64,000 nt of DNA from Abelmoschus esculentus. Taxonomy: Eukaryota; Streptophyta; Magnoliopsida; Malvales; Malvaceae. A model generated the notes under the pieces. That model made no database searches. It was not told the origin of the DNA and worked only from the letters and a program-made list of their open reading frames with translations. The position numbers were made by a program, and so were the translations under genes. The stretch is from NCBI GenBank assembly GCA_035048815.1, contig JAUCBN010000017.1:6878936-6942935 (forward strand), in the 5' to 3' direction. Numbering within the stretch: position 1 is the first letter of the stretch; every line of letters starts with the position of its first letter. Below are positions 12,005 to 24,496 of this stretch, in pieces.

Positions 12005-14721
12005 TTCGTTTGTTTTACTTTGTGCTTGTTTTTGGTTTATTTTATTCGGTTTGGTAATTATTATTATTATTTAGTAGTATATTTATTATCATAAATAAAT
12101 AACCCATAATATTAAATAAAACACAAGCCCGTTATAATAATTATACTTGACCCATTACAAAACAAATAATACACAAGCTCAGAAATTAAATATTACAAAA
12201 CCCAATTGTGAATTACAAGCCCACATTCAAGAGCCCAAACGGTAACCCATCTGGAAACACTAACAAAACCTTCTAATCCGCCTCTTTTCATCATGCGCAG
12301 CCCTCTGTGGGCCGTTAGATCAGAGGACTAGATCTAACAGCCAGGATCACGAGAAGAAGTCTCTGGAACACCACGCGTCTGCATGCGCGCCCGCCCAAAT
12401 CTCCACGTGCGTCCCTTCGCTGGTCGTGTGCTCTTCACGCGTGTCTCTCCAGATCCAGAGATAACCGTTCGCCTGCCAATGTCGCCGGCCGTTCTCCGAT
12501 CACCGCCCGATAGCCATTTTCCGAATTGCCACATGCGAAAGTAAACAAAATGTTAGGAAAATCGTACAATTCCAATGACAATAACATTAACCTGCAGCAA
12601 TCAGAGTCAAAAACAGGCAAATTTCTAAGAGAACAACCAGACAAAAGGTGCAGCGGCATCAGAGACAATTCGACAAGAATCACAGCAATCCCAGAGGCAC
12701 AAAACAACAAATTCATAGCAATATTAGAATCTTTTCAGAGCATTAATCAATAGGAAAAATAAGTTTTCTTTTTCCTTTTGCCATGTATCAAACGGTTATA
12801 AAAACCAAAAAGGAACACTGTGTATGGGATTTTTTTTCTCCCACTTTTTCATCAATACGAAATCAAAATTTTTAGAGGTAAAAAATTAACCTCTCTTTGT
12901 TTTCTTTGCATGCATCGAGTAAATAAAAAAAGGGAGCTTTTTTACCTTTGAAAAGGGTTGTTCGTCGGTCGGCTCTACCTTTCTTTCCCTCCTCTTCGAA
13001 CTCAACAATAAACTTTTGGCCTTCGGGTCGTCATGGTGAGTCGATAGTAGAAGAAGAGTCTCCCTCTTAGTCTTCGAAAAGGAACAATCTCCTTTTCGTT
13101 TTTGTTTTCTCAAAAAAGGGAAGGGGTTTTGATCCTTCTTTACGGTGAATCCGAGGTTGTTTTCAAGTTCGGGGTCTCAAGACGAAGTGAAAAGACTTGT
13201 TTTTCAAACTCGCCGGCCACCGTTGGTATTTTTCTGGGAAGATAGTCGTTTTCTGAGTTTGCAAGAGGGATGTTCATCTTTCTTAGATGAATAAAGAAGA
13301 GAAAATGTTTTTTGAGTTTCAGAAGAAAAAAATGGTTGGAAAGTTTTGTTTTAGTTTTTTGTTTGTATTTTATACTTGTTTAAAACTTTAAAATTGGTTA
13401 TTTGGTCAATTAAATTCCTCCGTGCCTTTTAAACTGTCCCTTGAGTCTCTAGAGTTTTATTATGTTTTTCATTTCAGTCACCATTTCAGTTCTAATCCCG
13501 TTTTCGAATTGGGTTATTTGTGCTCTGTATCCTGCCGTGTTTTGAGACTTAATTTTAGGTCCTTCCTCGCTTTAAAATGGCGCTCCGAGGGCCTGGAAGT
13601 TTTTTAAAGCTTTTAATCAGGTCACTGATCAGGTTATCAACCCCCTTTTTGGCTTTGATTTCACCCCAAAATTTTTGTTTTTACTCATTTTGGTCCCTTT
13701 CAGTGTTGAATCGTTTTTTTTTATTATTGCATTTTTTGTTTTATTTATTTTAAATTCTTATTTATTTATTAATTCATGTAAATGATTGTCTTTGTGTATG
13801 CTTTTAATTTATTCATGCTTATAAATGTATTTATTTTTGCATGTTGAGATTTACTTGCATTTTATGTATATACATGTTGCATTCTCTTATCTATATGCTT
13901 TATGGTTGTACAGATATGTTTATCATGTTGAGGTTTACTTGCATTTTATGTATATACATGTTGCATTCTCCTATCTATATGCTTTATGGTTGTACAGATA
14001 TGTTTATCATTGTTTCGTTTAACATGTCTTTAATTTTATTCTACGTGTATTGTTATTTTCGTTATCTCACGTGCGTTTACATTTTGTCCATGTACGTTAT
14101 ATACTTTGTACCTTTTTGTTTTGTTCAATCCACTCTTTTATTAATTAATAAACCTAATTTCTAATGTTTTTATTCGGTCGTAACGACGTTCTGATGTATA
14201 GGTTGTGGTGTATACTTTGCCTTCGAATAAAGGCACGGTAAACAGTAAAATTGAACTTGAATTTTGAAACAAACGTTAATTTAAACGCCACTTTAAATCA
14301 CAAAATTCAAAATTAACTAAGCGGTTATTTTAAAGGTGCCAAATTTTTAGGCGATTTTTTTAAAAAAACTAAACTCGTTTTTAAACCGTAACCGACTCTC
14401 GAACCCAAATATTTTCGAATCTCTGGTTTTTACGGTGTTCGGCCTACCAAAGTGGCCCGTAGCGACTCCAACCGATTTTAAAATCATTTTTCACCCGATT
14501 TTCAAATTATTTTCCAAATCTTCAAATCCCTAAATTTTAAATCCTCAATTTTCCAATTCCAATCCCTAATCTTTAAAAGTAAATCCTAATTCCCAATTTT
14601 AGGTCTAAATCTCTCTTTTCAAGATATAATTCTCATTTTTTTTAAATAAAAACCTATTTTTCAATCATTTCAAATTAACACTCTTCACCCATGCTTATAA
14701 ATTATTTAAAGGGTCGCTACA
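11676..14721 (+). repeat. Second Tat/Ogre-type solo LTR (about 3.05 kb)
   Basis: Starts TATAATCACTAATTTTATCC and ends AAAGGGTCGCTACA. These are the same ends as the LTRs of the complete element at 16324-34337 read on its coding strand, so this copy lies in the opposite orientation. It shares the internal block TTTATTCGGTCGTAACG near 14170 and the GTGTTCGGCCTACCAAAGTG block near 14435. Flanks are ATATT and ATATG. The open stretches inside it are not coding. It includes an ATT microsatellite at 11966-12003 and an 84 bp tandem duplication. Confidence 0.75.
13840..14007 (+). repeat. 84 bp tandem duplication inside the solo LTR
   Basis: Two adjacent copies start CATGTTGAGATTTAC at 13840 and CATGTTGAGGTTTAC at 13924, with only about two differences. 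The high identity suggests a recent local duplication. Two overlapping open stretches here are read-through of this repeat. Confidence 0.85.
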
Positions 14722-16323
14722 ATATGCTAGTGGTCCGTATGCTTTTATGCTAAATATGATACATGCTTAGATTTAATTTCTGCAAGGATAACAACAACAA
14801 CAACAATAATAATAATAATAAGAAGAAGGGTTAATTAAGTTGTAAATAACAGGGCGTTAAGTTCAATAATACTCGGTAGAGACATTTTGTTGGTCCCATG
14901 TGACGGCATCTTCAAATTTAGGGCATAAGTGTTGGGTCCGACAGTGCACTACATGACGCAGCAAAAATAAAACGTGACGATTCTTTTATTGATTCAACTA
15001 CGTTTGTTAATCTAAAATCGGGAGGAAGGATGCGATAACTTATATCAGATTCCTTGATAAACACAATAATAACAATAGTAACTGCTACAGTCACAATCGT
15101 TCAAACAATTCGAATCTTTAGCCTTCACAAAAAGTCATCTCAGCCTCTACTCAATTCACCCAGTTAAGAGCAATGTATCTCGAAAAGCTATTTTTCGTGA
15201 TCTAGGGTTTTAGGAATCAAGATTAGGTTAAAAATTAAACCAAAACTTCTCTTTTATAGGTGCCACCAAGTAATTAAGGTTTTAATCTAAATTTATTACG
15301 GGATATAATTACTTTAATTATTTTTTTTAAAATTCAAGATCAATATTTAATCCAAATTTGATACGAAATATAATTAATTTAATTAAATTCGTGATTAATG
15401 TATATTAAATATAATTCACTTATATGTATCACATATATATACAATCAAATTGTATTTAAGTGACACATTTATGAATTAATCCTTTTCGACCAATGAGTGT
15501 GACCTTATAGGTTCATTGTAACGTTAGTAATAATTTTAAAACAATTCTAATATTATAAATAATGAGTAACATCTAACAATATATTGTTGTCATCTAAGTT
15601 GTAAGAGATCATGATTCAATATACCATGTCCGTGACCAACTCTCTTAATGTATTATATCCTTTTGTCATTCTATATCTAAAATAGGCACAAGTCTTAGAA
15701 TAGTCACACTTGTATAAACCATTTATTATTTCTTGATATCTAGAGTAGATTAATATTAACAAATAATTTATGATATCTCATATCAACTTATTTGAGCATG
15801 ATCATGTATTTCTAGTCTCAATCAATTAATCGGCCTGCGATATATTTTCTATTATGTAGGAAGGACAAATTCTATCTTGATCATTCACATCTCACTACAA
15901 ATATTGTAATCTATTCAATGTCATATTTTATAGTACAACCAATTACGAAACACGTTTAACTGCATCAACATAAAATGACATATGTTGAGATATTAATGAT
16001 CTTAAGTCTAAGGATCATACATATAGTTATCACTATGAGCAATATCGTGACTGTCACATAATAATCTAAGATATATGCTCATAACGGGTCAATCCGATAT
16101 ATTGTTCTCTAGCAATATATTATGTATTAATTCCGAAATCTCTATGCCGATGATAACTCATTGTCATCAATCAATAACATGTTAATCTTAAACGTATTAT
16201 TATTGTCTATGCCCATAATAATACATGACTAAAGATCTTTTAATAATAATACTTATATTATTATTTGGACTTATTATTTTTTAATTTATATTAAACATAG
16301 AATGCATATATCTGGAAAATAAT

Positions 16324-18820
16324 TGTAGCGACCCTTATAAAATCGAGTTTTAAAATTATTTAGGCAAAAAAAAGGGGGGGCTAATTTTGAAATGAAAAAA
16401 AAAGAAAATTTAGGGCTTATAACGTCTGAAAACAAAATATTTAAGGTTTTAATTTCAAAAATTGGGATTAGGCCTTAAAAGGGGAATTTAGGTCCAAAAT
16501 TTGGGCATTAGGGTTTGAAAGACCTGAAAAAGGAAATTGAGAATTTTTTAAAATTAGGGATTTGAAAAATGTAGGGAATGTTTGGAAAAGATTAAAAACG
16601 TTGGAGTCGCCACCGGTCACTTTTGGTAGACCGAACACCGTAAAAACCAGAGATTCGAAATGATTCGGGTTCGAGAGTCGGTTACGGTTAAAAACGGGTT
16701 TAGGGTTTAAAACCGTCCAAAATCGGTACCTTTACAAATTACCGCTTAATTAATTTTAGATTTTTCGGATCAAAGTGGCTTTTAAATTATTTTTTGTTTA
16801 AAGATTCGAATCAATTTTATTTTTACCGTGTATTTATTCAAAGGCAACGCATACACCGCGACCATTGCATTGGAACACGGGCCCGTTACGACCGAATAAA
16901 GATATTTAAAATTAAATTCATTGATTAATAGGTATGAAGTGTGAACGTTGAACAAAAGAAGCGTATACGGAATACTTGCATAAATTTAACGCATGAATAA
17001 CAAAAAAAAAAAGCCTAATAGAGACAAAGATATATACATCAAAACATATAATACAAACATAATAAAAAAGCATAAAATAAACATATGACAATTTTAATAA
17101 AATAAAACACGAATAAATAAAATATACGTGGCATATTAAGATAAAACATAATGAAACAAAAATATATAAATTGCAAAGACATATATATAAAAAAACATAT
17201 GCATGATAACCTAATATGTTTTAACGTGAAGCAATAAAAAGAAGACAATGCATAAAAACATGACAAACTAGAAACAAAATAAAAAAAACAAAGTATGAAG
17301 GCAGATACATAATGATACAGAAACAAAATAGATTCGAATAAAATAATAAAATAAAATATAAATAAGCTCGAATAGGGACTAATTTAAAAGATTTAAAAAA
17401 ATTCAAACCCTCAAACCGTTATTTCGAAACGAGGAATGGCCTGAAAATAAATACATATACATGGAGGGACTTAAAAATAATAAAACCAAATTTAAAATAA
17501 TAAAAATCACCGGATTGGTGACTAAATTAAGATGTGAAATAAAAGTCCAGGGACCTTATGTGTCATTAAGGTGACACGGGGGCATTTATGAATGTAAATA
17601 AACCTTTTTCAAATTAACCCCTGAGTATAAAACATAAAAAAAAAGAAATGAGATTCATTTCTTTCATCTTTTGTTCAACCCCAAAACCCATTTTCTCTGT
17701 GCGTTCATCTGGGGAGGGATGAACATGAACGTTCATCTCTCCGCCCAGAAACCGCCACATTTCCAGATTCCGACCACCGTTGACGGTGGCCGGCAAAGTC
17801 AAAACCACCTACTTTCACGTTTCGAGACCAAAACAAGCCTCAAACCCTTCCCTCCTCAGTTCTAAAACTCTAACTCGGCGAGAAAAACAAATACTTTACG
17901 AAAACAAAAGTTGGAAAACCAGAGAAGAAAACGCGTTTTTGAGAAACAGTGGGATAGGAGGGTTCTCTCCTTCATCGTTGGCTCACCACCGGAGACCCGA
18001 AGGCCATGGGGATTGTCGCTGAAGAGATTAACGAGTACCCTAAGAGAAGAAGGCTAAATCGAAGGTAAAAAACAAAAATGACTTCTTTCTTTTTACCTCT
18101 GAAAAAAATGCTTCTATTGATTCGAAAAGGTTGTGGGGAGGAACACTTTACATGGTATTATCCTTTGGCCTTTATAGCCGAGTATTACATGAGATATCCG
18201 AAAAAAAAAGAAATGTTATTCTTATTTTTTGATTTGTCTCTGCTGGAATTGTTCACTGTGTACTGACTCTTTGGCCGGACTGCTCTGCTTTTCTGACGCG
18301 TTTGTTGAGCCATTATCCTCTGTGTATTGTTATGATTTTTGTTTCTTGTTTGCATGTACGAATTCTGACTTTCTCGGCTTTTTCTCATGTACGATCGGCC
18401 GGAAACGGAGATCGACCGACGAGATTAGAAGACGAACGGCCTCGTCTGAAGATCTGGACGGTCGGATGCATCGGGACAACGAGCGCGTGGGGGAGCGCAA
18501 TCATCGCGCGTGCGGACGTGGGAAGCGTAATCATCGCGCGTGGACGGCGTGGGGTTCCAGAAGCTTCATCTCCCTTTGATCTGGACCGTTGGATCATAGA
18601 TCCGATCCAACGGTCCTAAGGTGGCTGCGCATGATCCAAACATCAGATTAGGGTTCCTTTAGCCCGTTTTGGGCTTGTAACGTGGGCTTTGTAAAAATAA
18701 ATTTAATTTGGGCTTGTATATATTTAATTCGGGCTTTGTAATATGGATTGTTAATTATTATTCATTATTGTTTTTTGGGCTTTTTATTTGAAATGGGTTT
18801 GGATAATTATAATATAATAA

Positions 18821-18851
<31 letters not shown>

Positions 18852-19293
18852 AATAATAAGAAGAATAAAATAATAATAATAATAAAAAAAATAATAATAA
18901 TAGTAATAATAAAAAAGATAAAAATAATAATAATAATAATGATAAAATGATAAAATAAAATAATAATAATAATAATAATAATAAAAATGATAAAAATAAT
19001 AATAATAATAATAAAAATAATAAAGATAATAATAGTAAAAATAATAAAAATAATAATAAAATACAAGAATAATAATAAAAAATCTAAAAATAAACTACAT
19101 ATATGTGTTATTTACAAAATAACAAGTTAACACTCTTGCTTTTGTTTCAATAAAACTGAAGTAATACAAGGTTTAAAGGGTAAACAAGTGTTATACATTT
19201 TTTGCATTTTTTGATTACCAAATACAAGCCCGTTATTCGAATTAAAACTAAAATTAAAACACGAGTTTAGACCGGATAAAATTAGTGATTACA
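16324..19293 (-). repeat. 3' LTR of the Ogre-type element
   Basis: On the coding strand it starts TGTAATCACTAATTTTATCC and ends AAGGGTCGCTACA. It matches 31372-34337 almost base for base. It holds an AAT-rich microsatellite (about 18806-19075) and a 13 bp perfect inverted repeat around 18600. Short open stretches at 17039-18619 are shared with the other LTR and show no protein-like pattern. Confidence 0.95.
18806..19075. repeat. AAT-rich microsatellite in the LTR
   Basis: An imperfect run of AAT and AAAAT units. The corresponding tract in the other LTR (about 33863-34125) is shorter and differs in unit number. It reads as a poly-isoleucine open frame on the minus strand, which is an artefact. 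Confidence 0.9.
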
Positions 19294-19308
19294 GTTGCCC
19301 CTCTTTGC
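19294..19308 (-). other. Polypurine tract of the Ogre-type element
   Basis: On the minus strand GCAAAGAGGGGCAAC abuts the TGTAATC start of the 3' LTR, where plus-strand DNA synthesis would be primed. The second element has the nearly identical GCAAAAAGGGGCAAC at 55547-55561, which supports the call. Confidence 0.8.
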
Positions 19309-19717
19309 TTATCGTTGTAAAACAATGATAAAGCAAAGATAGAAAAACACTAATTTTATCCGACTTTCCTGTTTGAAGACTGCTTTGGGAGCCCCTTTTC
19401 CTTAATTCTGATAGCCCTTTTATCCCTTGATCCCTTAATCTGCTTGCCGTGAACAACATCCCAACTTAAGACCACCTGCACACATAAAAAGATTTCAGAA
19501 GCCAATTTTGATCCCGTTATTTAGACATTTTGAACAAATTAATAGATTCTGAATTGTGGGTTCCCCCTCTACGAGACTTCAGCCCTGAACCGTTGAAGAA
19601 GTTGATCCTTCCTATATAGAACCAGCTTCTAAAACTTCGAGTCTTTCCTATATAACTCTTCGGAATAGTCTTCGATCCGAGTTTCTCCTATATGAAACCC
19701 TAAATCTAGAATTCTAA

Positions 19718-20096
19718 CGATGTTAATCCCTTCTCCGTAGAATCTACATCTCCGAGATGCTCCGGTTTCTGATCATCGCAGCATTTGACGGTCCCTCTCC
19801 TCGAGCGTATACCGTGGTGGGCGACCCCTCTCTTTGAGCGTATGTCGCAAAAACGATGTTGATCCCTTCTCCGTAGGATCGACATCTTCGAGATGCTCTG
19901 ATTTCTGATCATCGCAGCATTTGACGGTCCCTCTCCTCGAGCGTATATCGTGGTGGGCGACCCCTCTCTTCGAGCGTATGTCACAAAAACGATGTTGATC
20001 CCTTCTCCGTAGGATCCACATCTTCGAGATGCTCTGATTTCTGATCATGGTAGCATCTGACGGTCCCTCTCTTCGAGTGTATACCGTGGTGGGCGA
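19718..20096 (-). repeat. 136 bp tandem repeat, 2.8 copies
   Basis: Units begin CGATGTTGATCCCTTCTCC at 19718 (with one variant base), 19854 and 19990; the third is truncated near 20096. Each contains CATCT-nCG-AGATG, a short hairpin, and a TGACGGTCCCTCTC segment. The two overlapping open frames on the minus strand repeat the same residues and are produced by the repeat. Confidence 0.9.
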
Positions 20097-20365
20097 GCAT
20101 TAAAGTGCTAGTGTTCTTCTTTCCTGTAAATGCATATGATATGACGTGGTATGGGTTAGCATGTTCCTATTCTACATGATGCATGTTCGGGTCACAACCA
20201 AAAGTCGTTCGGATCTAGCCTCTTTGATTTCTCGTCTTCTCAACAATCGCTCCCTATGTTAGGACCCAAGCCATCTTCTGACATTGTTTTCCGCCTCCAA
20301 CAACGAGATTTCTAAATTTACTTCTTTCGGGGCACCTGTTCGTATGTTTTTACTTTGACGACTTT

Positions 20366-20502
20366 TCCTCCCCTTTTCTCTTTTCTTTTCTTTTTCTTTT
20401 CTTCTTTTTCTTCTTCTTTTTTTCTTTCTTTTTTTCTTTTTCTTTTTCTTTTTTTTCTTTTTCTTTTTCTTTTTCTTCTTTTTTCTTTTTCTTTTTCTTT
20501 TA
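20366..20502. repeat. Pyrimidine-rich (CTTTTT)n tract
   Basis: Nearly pure C and T on the plus strand with a CTTTTT-like period. A second tract of the same kind lies at 20928-21040, just past the pol stop, and a shorter one at 57160-57245 holds the equivalent place in the second element. Charged or poly-Phe open frames over them are artefacts. Confidence 0.85.
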
Positions 20503-21042
20503 GGCGCCCTTTTGGGTTTTCACCTTGTAGAGTTGAATTTTTCACGATCTCTGTTGGTTACTGCGGATTGACCTGGGCTTCGCTTCTCTCCGACCTGTAG
20601 CTGATGGGATGAATCATAGCAATTTCGAAAAACTTTATTCATTGCAAGAGAAGGAGGAGAATTAAACTCTAAACAGACTTCACAATATTGAGGGTACGAA
20701 TGATACGAGAACTCATCAACCGCATCGAAGATCTCACTTCCCGGCTTGATCACAATAGCCTCCGAGAGAGTTGACGAAGTGTCGGACCTTGCAAATATTT
20801 GAGCCGCCCTTTCAGGTTTTCAAATCAAAATCTCCTTCGGTTCTAAGGCGTCCTTTTCGGATTTTCACCTTAAACCCTCCTATGGTCCTAAGGTGCCCTT
20901 TTCGGGTTTTCACCCTGGACCCTCCGTTTTTCTCTTTTTTTCTTTTTTCTTTTCCTTCTCTTTTTTTTTCCTTCTTTTTTTTTCCTTCTTTTTTTTCCTT
21001 CTTTTTCTTCTTTTCTTCTTTTTCTTCTTCTCTTTCTCTAAC

Positions 21043-24000
21043 TCAAGCATAATACCTCTTGATCCAATCGGAATTCACAGGATTACCCAACTCATTCCTA
21101 TCCATCTCTGTCAGAATGACAGCTCCCCCTGAAAAGATCTTCTTCACAATGTACGGCCCTTCCTAGTTAGGCATCCATTTTCCTCGGAAATCCTTTTGAA
21201 TAGGTAGAATCCTTTTTAACACCATATCCCCTTCCTGAAACTCACGAGGCCTAACCTTCTTATTATAGGCTCGCATCATTCTTTTCTGATATATCTGGCC
21301 ATGACAGATGGCGTTCAGCCTCTTTTCCTCTATCAGATTCAAATTGTCTATCCTGACTTGTGTCCATTCAGCATCTTCCAATTTAGATTCACTCAGGATT
21401 CGGAGAGAAGGTATTTCAACTTCGAGTGGTAGGACTGCTTCTATACCGTAAACCAGTGAGTATGGGGTTGCCCCTGTCGAGGTTCGTATTGAGGTTCGAT
21501 AAGAAAACAACGCAAAAGGTAACTTCTCATGCCAATCCTTGAAAGTATCCGTAGTTTTTGCTATGATCCTCTTAATGTTCTTATTAGCAGCCTCAACTGC
21601 TCCGTTCATCTTGGGTCGGTACGCGGTAGAGTTGTGATGCGTAATCTTAAACTGTTCACACACCTCAGAAATCATCCTGTTATTCAGATTTGTGGCGTTA
21701 TCGGTAATGATTCTTTCTGGCAAACCATAACGACAGATAATCTCTTTTTTCAAAAACCTACAAACCGTGGCTCGCGTGATGTTGGCGTAGGAAGCAGCCT
21801 CTACCCACTTAGTGAAATAATCAATTGCTACTAAAATGAAACGGTGTCCGTTAGATGCCTTAGGATGAATCTGTCCGATGACGTCTATCCCCCAGGCGGC
21901 AAAAGGCCAAGGTGCGTTCAAAGTATGTAATGGCAACGGTGGAGAATGAATTTTATCCGCATAGATTTGACATTTGTGACATCTTTTGGCATGATTAATG
22001 CAATCTCCTTCCATTGTTGACCAATAATAGTCACATCTCATGATTTTTTTAGCCATTGCAAAACCATTAGCATGCGTCCCGCATATGCCTTCGTGTATTT
22101 CTGTCACTATAGTTTTAGTTTCTTGGGCGTCGACACATCTCATTAGCACCTGATCACTCCCTCTTTTGTACAAGATATCCCCATCGAGGACGTACCCTGT
22201 TGCCATTCTTCTAATAGTCCTTTTATCAACATCTGCGGCTCCTTCAGGATAAACCTGAAATTTGATGTACTGCAGAATATCGTGATACCAAGGATTCCCA
22301 TCTTTCTCTTCTTCCACTCCATAACAATGGGCAGGCAATTCGATGTTTTGCATCTCTAGTGACCTCATTTGAGCCTTCGTGTTTGTCTTGAAAGTCGCGG
22401 CCAGAGTGGCCAAAGCATCAGCCATTTGGTTGTCCTCCCTCGGTAAATATTCAAAACTGATTCTTTCAAAATTCTGAATCAAATCCTGAATCAGATTATA
22501 ATACTTGATCAACTTAGAGTCCTTGGTTTCCCACTTTTGCCGTAACTGATAAATGACTAGCGAAGAGTCTCCGAACACCTGAAGGACACGAACCTTCCGT
22601 TCGATAGCTGCGTACAAGCCCATTATACAGGCTTCATATTCTGCCATATTATTAGTGCAAAAGAAACTCAACCTGCTTGTGAGCGGATAATGAACTTCCT
22701 CCGGGGAGACCAACATTGCCCCTATGTCGTGCCCGAGGGCATTAGAAGCCCCATCAAAATATAATTTCCATGGTAATGCAGTCTCGGTTATTCCACCCTC
22801 GGCTGTGGCGGATATTAAATCTTCATCCGGGAAATCAAAATTCAGGGGTTCATAATTCTTTGCGACCCGACTTGCCAAGAAGTCGGCCACCGCACTGCCC
22901 TTTACGGATTTTTGATTCACATACACAATGTCAAATTCAGATAAAAGCATCTGCCATCGAGCCATTTTTCCGGTCAACGCCGGTGCTTCCAATAGGGCTT
23001 TTAAGGGATCAGATCGTGATATCAGATAGGTGGTGTGATACAACATATACTGTCTCAACCTTTTAGTTGCCCGAACCAGGGCACAACACAACTTTTGAGT
23101 TTGCGGATATCAAGATTCGCCTTCTGTGAACTTCTTACTCAAATAGTAGATCGCTCTTTCCTTCCTACCTGACTCGTCTTGTTGGCCTAACACACAACCC
23201 ATTGAGTTCTCGAAAACTGTTAAGTATAAAATCAATGGTCGGTCGGGCACGGGAGCCACAAGAACTGGGGCTTTAGTTAGATACTTCTTAACTTTCTCAA
23301 ACGCTGCCTGACAATCTTCATCCCAAGTTCCCGGGTCATTTTTACGAAGAAGTTTGAAAATGGGGTCGCATTTATCCGTTAACTGAGATATGAAACGGGA
23401 GATGTAGTTCAGCCTTCCTAAGAAAACACGAACTTCCTTTTGAGTTTGCGGTGGCGGGAGGTCCCTTATGGCCTTAACTTTATCTGGATCAATTTCTATC
23501 CCTCTTCGGCTGATTACGAACCCGAGGAGCTTTCCGGACGTTACTGCGAAAGTACATTTGGCAGGATTGAGCTTCAACTGATATTTTCTTAACCTCAGGA
23601 ACAACTTTTGCAGATTCTGAATATGTTCATTCTCTGTCTTGGACTTGGCGATCATGTCATCCACATACACTTCGATCTCTTTGTGCATCATATCGTGAAA
23701 AAGAGTCACCATTGCTCTTTGATATGTGGCCCCGACATTCTTCAACCCAAAAGGCATTACTTTATAGCGGAATGTGCCCCACAGTGTCACGAAAGTGGTT
23801 TTTTCCATGTCATCAGGGTACATCTTGATCTGATTATAACCCGAAAAACCGTCCATGAAAGAAAACCATGAGTGCCCCACGGTATTGTCAACAAGGGTGT
23901 CAATATGCGGGAGAGGAAAATTATCCTTGGGACTGGCCTTATTGAGATCACGATAATCTACGCACATGCGTACTTTCCCATCCTTTTTGGGTACCGGCAC

Positions 24001-24496
24001 GATATTCGCAACCCACTCTGGGTACTTTGCTACTCTCAAAACCCCGGCCTCGAACTGCTTTCTTACTTCTTCTCTAATTTTCAACAACATATCCGTCCTC
24101 AACCTACGGAGCTTTTATTGGACGGGCTTATTCTCTGGTCATGTGGGTAGCTTGTGTACAACAATATCTGTATTTAGACCTGGCATATCTTGATACGTCC
24201 AAGCAAAAACATCTTTAAACTCTGAAAGCAACCCAATTAATTTTTCCCTTGAGTCTGATGCTAAAGTGGTTCCTATTTTTACTTCTCTTCTTTCTTCCTC
24301 GGATCCCAAATTTATTATCTCCAGATCCTCCTGATGGGGCAGTATCTTCTTTTCTTCACTGGCCATCAACCTTATTAACTCATCGGGGATCTCTAACTCC
24401 TCTTCCTCTTCTTCGGCTTCTGCGACAAGTACGGGTTGTTCGAAATTCAGTACAGGATTAAGTTCAGTATTATTCATACAATCGATATTATCGAAC
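21043..24496 (-). pseudogene. Ogre-type pol: RT, RNase H, archaeal-type RNase H, integrase
   Basis: One frame runs from the proposed splice acceptor to TGA at 21043-21045, with stops at 24139, 24115, 23110 and 21163. It starts with an acidic linker, then RT with K-K-D-G-K-V-R-M-C-V-D-Y-R and the catalytic Y-V-D-D-M at about 23655. RNase H follows, then a second, archaeal-type RNase H (L-Y-F-D-G-A-S at 22760, M-A-E-Y-E-A, G-D-S-S, N-Q-M-A-D-A-L). Integrase has an H/C zinc domain, G-I-D-V-I-G, I-T-D-N-A-T and G-A-V-E-A-A-N-K, so the D-D-E triad is intact. No chromodomain is present, as expected for Tat. It would copy and integrate the element RNA. Most stops look like C-to-T changes, so the copy died by point mutation. 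Confidence 0.92.

Larger units (their letters stand above)
19309..21042 (-). other. 3' noncoding region of the Ogre-type element
   Basis: About 1.7 kb between pol and the polypurine tract carries no gene. It contains a hairpin next to the tract (19303-19338), short hairpins with a CCTATAT loop (19639-19698), the 136 bp tandem repeat, pyrimidine-rich tracts and repeated GCCCTTTTCGGG-type hairpins (20505-20930). The open stretches on either strand are low-complexity read-through. Confidence 0.75.

Noticed and set aside
11813..12094. Hydrophobic 93-codon frame with poly-Ile
   Set aside because: Produced by an ATT microsatellite in a solo LTR.
12334..12753. Overlapping open frames on both strands in the solo LTR
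   Set aside because: They overlap on opposite strands, lack motifs and fall in LTR sequence with no equivalent frame in related LTRs.
13825..14164. Two membrane-like open frames
   Set aside because: They read through an 84 bp tandem duplication in two frames at once.
17614..18619. Cluster of short frames, repeated at 32662-33670
   Set aside because: Both sets are the two LTR copies of one element. Frames occur on both strands and change with small indels, so no conserved protein is indicated.
18758..19066. 102-codon poly-isoleucine frame
   Set aside because: AAT microsatellite read in one phase.
20318..20600. Lys/Glu-rich frame on one strand and poly-Phe frame on the other
   Set aside because: Pyrimidine-rich simple repeat.
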